Assembly (NCBI GenBank): GCA_964647785.1
Contig: CAZYJD010000064.1
Coordinates: forward strand, 1 to 11,934
DNA from: CAZYJD01 sp964647785
GTDB taxonomy: Bacteria; Bacteroidota; Bacteroidia; NS11-12g; UBA9320
Length of the DNA: 11,934 nt
Reading direction: 5' to 3'
Under the pieces are notes generated by a model that ran no database searches, was not told where the DNA came from, and saw only the letters and a list, made by a program, of their open reading frames with translations. Positions within the stretch are counted from its first letter, which is position 1. Every line of letters begins with the position of its first letter. The translations under genes and the position numbers were made by a program. This document shows, piece after piece, positions 7,971 to 11,934 of this stretch.

Positions 7971-8330
7971 ATGTCGGGACAGGATATCAACAACAGAACA
8001 AAAACCCTCAGCAAGGCCTGCACGAAACTGGCGCTTGTGATGCAGCAAAAGAATTTGCTCAGTGAACACATCAGGAACAACCTTCTTTTTTCAGCAACGC
8101 AGGTGGCCGTAAAAGCCGGGGCCCTGCAATTTGGCCGATCGACGGATTTGTTCATGGAAAAGGTATACGAAGCCCTTGATGCCGCAAATGCATTGATCTA
8201 CTGGCTGGAATTTGTGGAGGAAGAAAAGCTCATGGATGCGCAATTGGTGATCCCTTTGAAAGAAGAGGCCATGATCATCTCGGAATTATTTAACAAAGCG
8301 GCCCGTTCGGTGAAAGAACGGATGGATTGA
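7971..8330 (+). CDS. Four-helix-bundle protein (S23/TIGR02436-like)
   Basis: This 119-residue all-helical protein resembles the 'four helix bundle' family, first met in intervening sequences of 23S rRNA genes. The recognisable core is a helix of the form LSEHIRNNLLFSATQVAVKA, then GRSTDLFMEKVYEALDAANA, then LIYWLEFVEEEKLM and a last helix ending in VKERMD. It has no signal peptide or membrane segment, so it should be cytoplasmic. No catalytic motif is visible and the molecular role of the family is unknown to me. The ATG lies 2 nt after the tgt stop, and the permease start lies 4 nt after its own stop. It is thus embedded in the operon between two genes that are often direct neighbours in Bacteroidota. 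Confidence 0.75.
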   Translation: MSGQDINNRTKTLSKACTKLALVMQQKNLLSEHIRNNLLFSATQVAVKAGALQFGRSTDLFMEKVYEALDAANALIYWLEFVEEEKLMDAQLVIPLKEEAMIISELFNKAARSVKERMD

Positions 8331-8334
8331 TTGC

Positions 8335-9414
8335 GTGAACCGCCTCGATCTCTATATCATCAAACGCTTTCTCGGCACCTTTCTATTGGCGCTGGGATTG
8401 TTCACCATCATCATTGTCATTTTCGATATTTCTGAAAAGATTGATGATTACATCAACCGGCAGGTTCCACTCCATGAAATCGTACGCGATTACTACCTGA
8501 ATTTCATCCCTTTTCTACTGAATTTTTTCAGCCCGATTTTTGTTTTCATTTCGGTGGTGTTCTTCACCGCCAAAATGGCCTCCAGATCAGAAATTGTGGC
8601 CATATTGGCCAGTGGGGTTTCCTATTTTCGACTCTTGCGCCCCTATGTAATTACCAGCACCCTGCTCGCGCTGTTGTCTTTTCTTCTGAACAGTTTTATC
8701 ATACCCGAAGCCGATAAAAAACGTCTTGAGTTCGAAAACACCTACATCCGCGATCGCTCAAACGATTACAAAGAAGGCATCCGCCGTCAAATACGCCCCG
8801 GGGTGATCATGAGTCTTTACAGCTTCAACTACCTCGATAGCTTTGGCTACAAGCTCAACCTCGATCAAATAGAGAATGGCAAAGTGGTGAGCAAGTTATA
8901 CGCTGAGAAATTGCGTTGGAACAAAGAGACGCAGAGCTGGCAGATCAACAATTACCGCATCCGTAGTTTTGATAAAGACGGTTACGAGACCCTGATCCGT
9001 GGCGAAGCGTTGGACACCATGATCCCCTTCAATCCGGAGAACTTCTTTCGCAGACCCGACGATGTGCAGAGCTTTAACTGGTTTGAGTTGAATGAGTTCA
9101 TTGCCATGGAACGCATAAGGGGCACGGGAGATATTTTCTTTTACCAAACCGAAAAGAACCGCCGCATCAGCGATCCATTCAGCATGATTGTGCTCACGGT
9201 CATCGGGGTTTGCGTTTCATCCATCAAATCGCGCGGAGGCATTGGCCTTCATTTGGGGAAGGGCTTGCTGATCAGCTTTACCTATTTACTGATCATCCAA
9301 TTTTTTCAGTCGTTCGGCAAAACAGGCACCATTCCACCCATGCTCAGTGTGTGGATCCCTAACATTGCCTTCATGGGCATCGCGGCTTGGTTGTACAGAA
9401 CCACTCAGAAATAG
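8335..9414 (+). CDS. LptF/LptG family permease (LPS export ABC transporter, YjgP/YjgQ)
   Basis: This is an inner-membrane subunit of the Lpt machine that extracts LPS and passes it to the periplasmic bridge. The topology fits: three membrane segments near the N-terminus (about 11-30, 55-78, 102-122), a large periplasmic beta-jellyroll region (about 125-270), and three C-terminal segments (about 281-298, 306-325, 336-354). RLDLYIIKRFLGTF at the start and MASRSEIVAILASGVSYFRLL (the coupling-helix region contacting the ATPase) are family signatures. The 359 residues match LptF/LptG. The frame opens with GTG at 8335, 4 nt after the upstream stop; no earlier ATG is available. Whether it acts as LptF or LptG cannot be decided here, and its ATPase LptB is not in the window. 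Confidence 0.93.
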   Translation: MNRLDLYIIKRFLGTFLLALGLFTIIIVIFDISEKIDDYINRQVPLHEIVRDYYLNFIPFLLNFFSPIFVFISVVFFTAKMASRSEIVAILASGVSYFRLLRPYVITSTLLALLSFLLNSFIIPEADKKRLEFENTYIRDRSNDYKEGIRRQIRPGVIMSLYSFNYLDSFGYKLNLDQIENGKVVSKLYAEKLRWNKETQSWQINNYRIRSFDKDGYETLIRGEALDTMIPFNPENFFRRPDDVQSFNWFELNEFIAMERIRGTGDIFFYQTEKNRRISDPFSMIVLTVIGVCVSSIKSRGGIGLHLGKGLLISFTYLLIIQFFQSFGKTGTIPPMLSVWIPNIAFMGIAAWLYRTTQK

Positions 9415-9442
9415 GGTAAATATCGCTAAAAGTGATCAATGT

Positions 9443-9458
9443 CTTCTTCCGAAAGAAG
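9443..9458. other. Short inverted repeat upstream of the epimerase -7 box
   Basis: CTTCTT, loop CCGA, AAGAAG forms a perfect 6-bp stem. It is followed by CC and A6 rather than a T-run, so it is a poor intrinsic terminator for the permease operon. It sits 10 nt upstream of the -7 box, about where a -33 element or an operator would be. Function is unknown. Confidence 0.3.
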
Positions 9459-9468
9459 CCTAAAAAAG

Positions 9469-9476
9469 TATTTTTG
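9469..9476 (+). promoter_or_regulatory. Bacteroidota-type -7 box of the epimerase gene
   Basis: TATTTTTG followed by C matches TAnnTTTG exactly and lies 17 nt before the TTG start at 9494. No TTG is seen at the usual -33 distance. The 79-nt gap after the permease and this box suggest a separate transcription unit. Confidence 0.5.
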
Positions 9477-9493
9477 CTTCTGAAATACACGCA

Positions 9494-10492
9494 TTGAAAA
9501 AGAAAGCATTGGTTCTCGGAGGGGGAGGGTTCATTGGATCCCGGCTGGTTAAACAACTAAAAGATTTATCGTTTGATGTTACGGCAGTGGATCTTCATTA
9601 CCCCTATTTTGAAGAGAGCCTCGCCGATGAATTTATCATTGCAGATTTGCGCGAAAAAGAGTTGGTGGAAGATCTCGCATCAACATCCTGGCATGAAATC
9701 TATCAGCTTGCGGCAGATATGGGCGGTGCCGGATATATTTTCAGCGGTGAAAATGATGCAGACATCCTGCACAATTCAGCCCTGGTCAATTTGAATGTAC
9801 TGCATGCCTTCCGCAACCATCAGGCAAAGATTTTTTTCTCATCTTCCGCTTGTGTTTATCCCATCCACAACCAAAACACCAACATTGCCCCCAATTGTAG
9901 AGAAGATAGTGTGTATCCTGCTTTGCCCGACAGTGATTATGGGTGGGAAAAACTTTTTGGTGAGCACATGTTCATGGCGTACGCCCGCAATTACAAGTTG
10001 GATGTTCGCATTGCGCGCTTTCACAACATTTTCGGTCCGGGCAACGTATTTGAAGGAGGGCGAGAGAAAGCACCCGCCGCCATTTGTCGCAAAGTAGCAC
10101 TGGCCAAGGATGGCGATACCATTGAGATTTGGGGTGATGGCAAACAGACCCGTTCGTTTCTGTACATCGATGAATGCCTCACGGGCATGCGCTTGCTCAT
10201 GGAGTCTGCTTACCAGGAGCCCATCAACATCGGTTCAGACGAAATGGTGAGCATCAACGATCTCACCCGCATGATCATCAATATTTCAGGCAAACAACTC
10301 GATATCCGCAATGTGAGTGGTCCGCAGGGGGTTAGAGGCCGAAATTCCGACAACCAGCGCATCTTCGAAAAATTGCAATGGCGACCATCGTCACCGCTTT
10401 ACGAAGGCATGAAGCAAATGTATTTCTGGATAGAAAAACAGCTGCACGAGAAGCAAGAGGCAAGGAGGCAGCTGCCAAATGAACTTCAATGA
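9494..10492 (+). CDS. GDP-mannose 3,5-epimerase-like SDR sugar epimerase
   Basis: This 332-residue extended short-chain dehydrogenase has the NAD-binding motif GGGGFIGS (9-16). The sequence follows plant GDP-mannose 3,5-epimerase (GME) block by block: LAADMGGAGYI, SSSACVYP, DYGWEKL, RIARFHNIFGP, GGREKAPAAICRK, IWGDGKQTRSF, NIGSDEMVS and GPQGVRGRNSDN. The GME catalytic residues Cys145, Tyr174, Lys178, Lys217 and Arg306 of the Arabidopsis enzyme correspond to C120, Y149, K153, K192 and R281, with identical spacing. The likely reaction converts GDP-mannose to GDP-L-galactose and/or GDP-L-gulose. Here that would supply a surface polysaccharide or LPS rather than ascorbate (inference). The start is TTG at 9494 (MKKKALVLGG), since no ATG precedes the Rossmann strand. 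No glycosyltransferases adjoin it. Confidence 0.88.
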   Translation: MKKKALVLGGGGFIGSRLVKQLKDLSFDVTAVDLHYPYFEESLADEFIIADLREKELVEDLASTSWHEIYQLAADMGGAGYIFSGENDADILHNSALVNLNVLHAFRNHQAKIFFSSSACVYPIHNQNTNIAPNCREDSVYPALPDSDYGWEKLFGEHMFMAYARNYKLDVRIARFHNIFGPGNVFEGGREKAPAAICRKVALAKDGDTIEIWGDGKQTRSFLYIDECLTGMRLLMESAYQEPINIGSDEMVSINDLTRMIINISGKQLDIRNVSGPQGVRGRNSDNQRIFEKLQWRPSSPLYEGMKQMYFWIEKQLHEKQEARRQLPNELQ

Positions 10493-10593
10493 AACGGGCC
10501 AGCGGCAATCCTATGTAAGCCTTTTCAGGCAGGCATCTCGTATGATGTAAGGTGCTTATTTTCGTATCTCATTTCCGAAAAACCAAGGCTGTT

Positions 10594-10601
10594 TACATTT
10601 G
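10594..10601 (+). promoter_or_regulatory. Bacteroidota-type -7 box of the pirin gene
   Basis: TACATTTG matches TAnnTTTG exactly and ends 10 nt before the ATG at 10612. It lies at the end of a 119-nt gap after the epimerase gene in which I see no strong terminator. No clear -33 TTG is found at the usual distance. Confidence 0.5.
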
Positions 10602-10611
10602 TTTTAAAATC

Positions 10612-11748
10612 ATGAGCAACAAACTGCATCGAAGATCCTTTTTGGGCAGATTGGCCCTAGGAATATCAGGATTGGCCGGCATTCCGCTATTCAGCGCGGC
10701 CAATAGAATGAAGAAAGAAATGGAGAAAAACAATACGCATCCGGTGAAGAAGATCAAAGCCCTCGGCTTTCAGTGGGAAACGGCCGATCCCTTTCTGTTT
10801 TGTGTGCACCATGAAGATGATTTCCCGCGAGGCAATGATGATATGGGGCCTGCCGTTTCATTGGCGGGTAGAAGTTTGGGCGACGACTTCATCATCAAAG
10901 ATGGGTGGCGCATGTATCACGGCAAAAAAATACCCGGTTTTCCGGGGCATCCTCATCGCGGGTTTGAAACCGTAACCGTGGTGCGAAAAGGAATGGTGGA
11001 TCATGCCGACTCACTGGGTGCTGCCGGCCGCTATGGCAATGGCGATGTGCAGTGGATGACCGCTGCCAAGGGCGTGCAGCATTCAGAGATGTTCCCTTTG
11101 ATTCACAAGGAGAAAAAGAATCCGTTGGAATTGTTTCAGATATGGCTGAATCTTCCGGCTAAAAAGAAGATGGTAGAACCGCACTTTAAAATGTTGTGGT
11201 CTGAGAAAATACCCAAAATCAAAAAAAGCGATGAGCAAGGAAGAACAGCGCTGATCGAGGTGATAGCGGGAAGCATGGACGGACAGCATGCCCCTACCCC
11301 ACCGCCGGACAGCTGGGCCGCCGATCCCGCCAATGAAGTGGCTATCTGGAACATCAAGATGGAGCCGGGTATGATCCTCGATTTGCCGGCAGCATCGGCA
11401 GGCATCAACCGAACCCTTTATGTTTATGAGGGCAGTGGTAACAAAATCAGTGGCAAGGAAATTCCGGCATACAGTGCCGCAGAAGTCATTTCAAATGCAT
11501 CCCTGCAGATCGAGAGCAGTGCAGAAGGCGCTGGTATATTGGTATTGCAAGGTCGCCCCATTGGTGAACCGGTGATGCAATACGGTCCTTTTGTGATGAA
11601 CACCAAAGAAGAAATTCACCAAGCCTTTAACGATTTCAACCAAACCCGCTTTGGCGGCTGGCCCTGGCCGCGTTACGATATGGTGCACGACCCGAAAAAG
11701 GGGCGCTTCGCCCGGCATGCCGATGGCAAAGAAGAAGTGATGGGGTGA
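10612..11748 (+). CDS. Pirin family protein with a predicted twin-arginine signal
   Basis: This is a bicupin of the pirin family; the in vivo role of most bacterial members is unknown, though some act as quercetin dioxygenases. The ATG at 10612 gives 378 residues. A GTG at 10552 would place the promoter box inside the gene. The N-terminus carries HRRSFLGRLALGISGLAG, a twin-arginine (Tat) motif followed by a hydrophobic stretch, so export of the folded, metal-loaded protein is predicted. The metal ligands of pirins are all present: H113 and H115 in GHPHRGFETV, and H157 and E159 in GVQHSEM. LELFQIWLNLP follows, as in the family. A second cupin covers the C-terminal half. It appears to be a single-gene unit with its own -7 box. 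Confidence 0.88.
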   Translation: MSNKLHRRSFLGRLALGISGLAGIPLFSAANRMKKEMEKNNTHPVKKIKALGFQWETADPFLFCVHHEDDFPRGNDDMGPAVSLAGRSLGDDFIIKDGWRMYHGKKIPGFPGHPHRGFETVTVVRKGMVDHADSLGAAGRYGNGDVQWMTAAKGVQHSEMFPLIHKEKKNPLELFQIWLNLPAKKKMVEPHFKMLWSEKIPKIKKSDEQGRTALIEVIAGSMDGQHAPTPPPDSWAADPANEVAIWNIKMEPGMILDLPAASAGINRTLYVYEGSGNKISGKEIPAYSAAEVISNASLQIESSAEGAGILVLQGRPIGEPVMQYGPFVMNTKEEIHQAFNDFNQTRFGGWPWPRYDMVHDPKKGRFARHADGKEEVMG

Positions 11749-11755
11749 GATTTCT

Positions 11756-11769
11756 CCCGCCGCGGCGGG
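11756..11769. repeat. Perfect 14-nt GC palindrome after the pirin gene
   Basis: CCCGCCGCGGCGGG is its own reverse complement and begins 7 nt after the pirin stop. It could fold as a 5-bp hairpin with a 4-nt loop. No T-run follows, so it is not a standard intrinsic terminator. Confidence 0.7.
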
Positions 11770-11841
11770 CCTAATTCCTGATGCCGATGGGATCGGGACT
11801 GAACTCTCACCGATTGAACTGATCAGAGCTTCGCTTGAATG

Positions 11842-11889
11842 TTTCTGGCACCCGCCCAGCCAGGGCAGGCACGCGTGGCGGGACAGAAA
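11842..11889. repeat. Interrupted inverted repeat with CCCGCC/GGCGGG arms
   Basis: The left arm TTTCTG-gca-CCCGCC (11842-11856) pairs with the right arm GGCGGG-a-CAGAAA (11877-11889): 6 plus 6 bp with a small asymmetric internal loop. The arms enclose a 20-nt insert. The inner arms are those of the palindrome at 11756-11769. Confidence 0.6.
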
Positions 11890-11899
11890 ACACAGAAAC

Positions 11900-11916
11900 A
11901 AAAAGCTGCGCTTTTT
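11900..11916. terminator. Possible bidirectional terminator hairpin
   Basis: AAAAAGC, loop TGC, GCTTTTT forms a perfect 7-bp stem with a T5 run on one strand and the equivalent on the other. The stem has only two GC pairs, so it would be weak. It lies 151 nt downstream of the pirin stop. Confidence 0.35.
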
Positions 11917-11934
11917 ATAGAGTGAATAGTTGAT

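Larger units (their letters stand above)
11749..11934. other. Non-coding right-edge region rich in inverted repeats
   Basis: No gene is supported in the last 186 bases. The stretch holds a perfect GC palindrome, a larger interrupted inverted repeat built from the same CCCGCC/GGCGGG arms, and an A5GC/GCT5 hairpin. The composition differs from the coding DNA around it. It may be a terminator region, a dispersed intergenic repeat, or both. Confidence 0.5.

Noticed and set aside
9462..9475. A5/T5 inverted repeat as terminator of the permease operon
   Set aside because: The stem has no GC pairs, and the T-run is better explained as part of the TATTTTTG promoter box.
10504..10536. Possible terminator hairpin GCCT/AGGC after the epimerase gene
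   Set aside because: The stem is only 4 bp and no T-run follows.
11491..11901. Long minus-strand open frame (136 codons) across the end of the pirin gene and the tail
   Set aside because: Most of it is antisense to the well-supported pirin gene; it has no promoter box, recognisable domain or protein-like composition, and the open tail part reflects the GC-rich repeat region.
1..11934. Search for CRISPR arrays, tRNA or rRNA genes, transposases, phage or toxin-antitoxin genes
   Set aside because: I saw no regularly spaced repeats, cloverleaf-like segments or mobile-element proteins; reading is by eye, so small RNAs cannot be excluded.

Overview
This 11.9-kb window reads as ordinary, densely coding chromosome of a member of the phylum Bacteroidota. 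The main evidence is a PorT-type component of the type IX secretion system (T9SS), which is confined to this phylum. Supporting evidence is a ubiE/menG-porT-tgt-lptG gene string, promoter boxes of the Bacteroidota form TAnnTTTG, and a general lack of strong Shine-Dalgarno sequences. PorT argues for a T9SS-bearing lineage (Flavobacteriia, Sphingobacteriia, Chitinophagia or similar). I cannot narrow it further from sequence alone.

Layout from left to right. (1) Positions 1-243 are mostly non-coding, with only ambiguous scraps of a neighbouring gene at the edge. (2) A TolC-like outer-membrane channel and a HlyD/MacA-like periplasmic adaptor (244-2934) form an efflux pair with no inner-membrane pump in view. 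(3) gpsA (phospholipid precursor synthesis) and a small outer-membrane barrel protein (3002-4783) are 3 nt apart. (4) The ribosome-assembly GTPase yihA/engB lies convergently on the minus strand (4780-5379), its stop codon overlapping that of the barrel gene. (5) Divergent from it is a tight five-gene operon (5436-9414): ubiE/menG, porT, tgt, a four-helix-bundle protein and an LptF/LptG permease. Its genes overlap or are separated by no more than 4 nt. (6) A GDP-mannose 3,5-epimerase-like enzyme follows (9494-10492), then a Tat-signal-bearing pirin family protein (10612-11748), each with its own promoter box. (7) The last 186 bases are non-coding and rich in inverted repeats.

The common theme is the cell envelope: efflux, glycerol phosphate for lipids, an outer-membrane barrel, a T9SS part, lipopolysaccharide (LPS) export and a nucleotide-sugar epimerase that could feed a surface glycan. 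T9SS cargo is anchored to a special LPS in well-studied members, so porT and an Lpt permease in one operon make functional sense.

I see no CRISPR array, insertion sequence, prophage, toxin-antitoxin pair, rRNA or tRNA, and no convincing undescribed system. The observations most worth a second look are: the epimerase, which keeps every plant GME catalytic residue at identical spacing; a Tgt with no zinc-site cysteines; the Tat-type pirin; overlapping divergent -7 boxes between yihA and ubiE; and the palindromic tail that may be a dispersed repeat.
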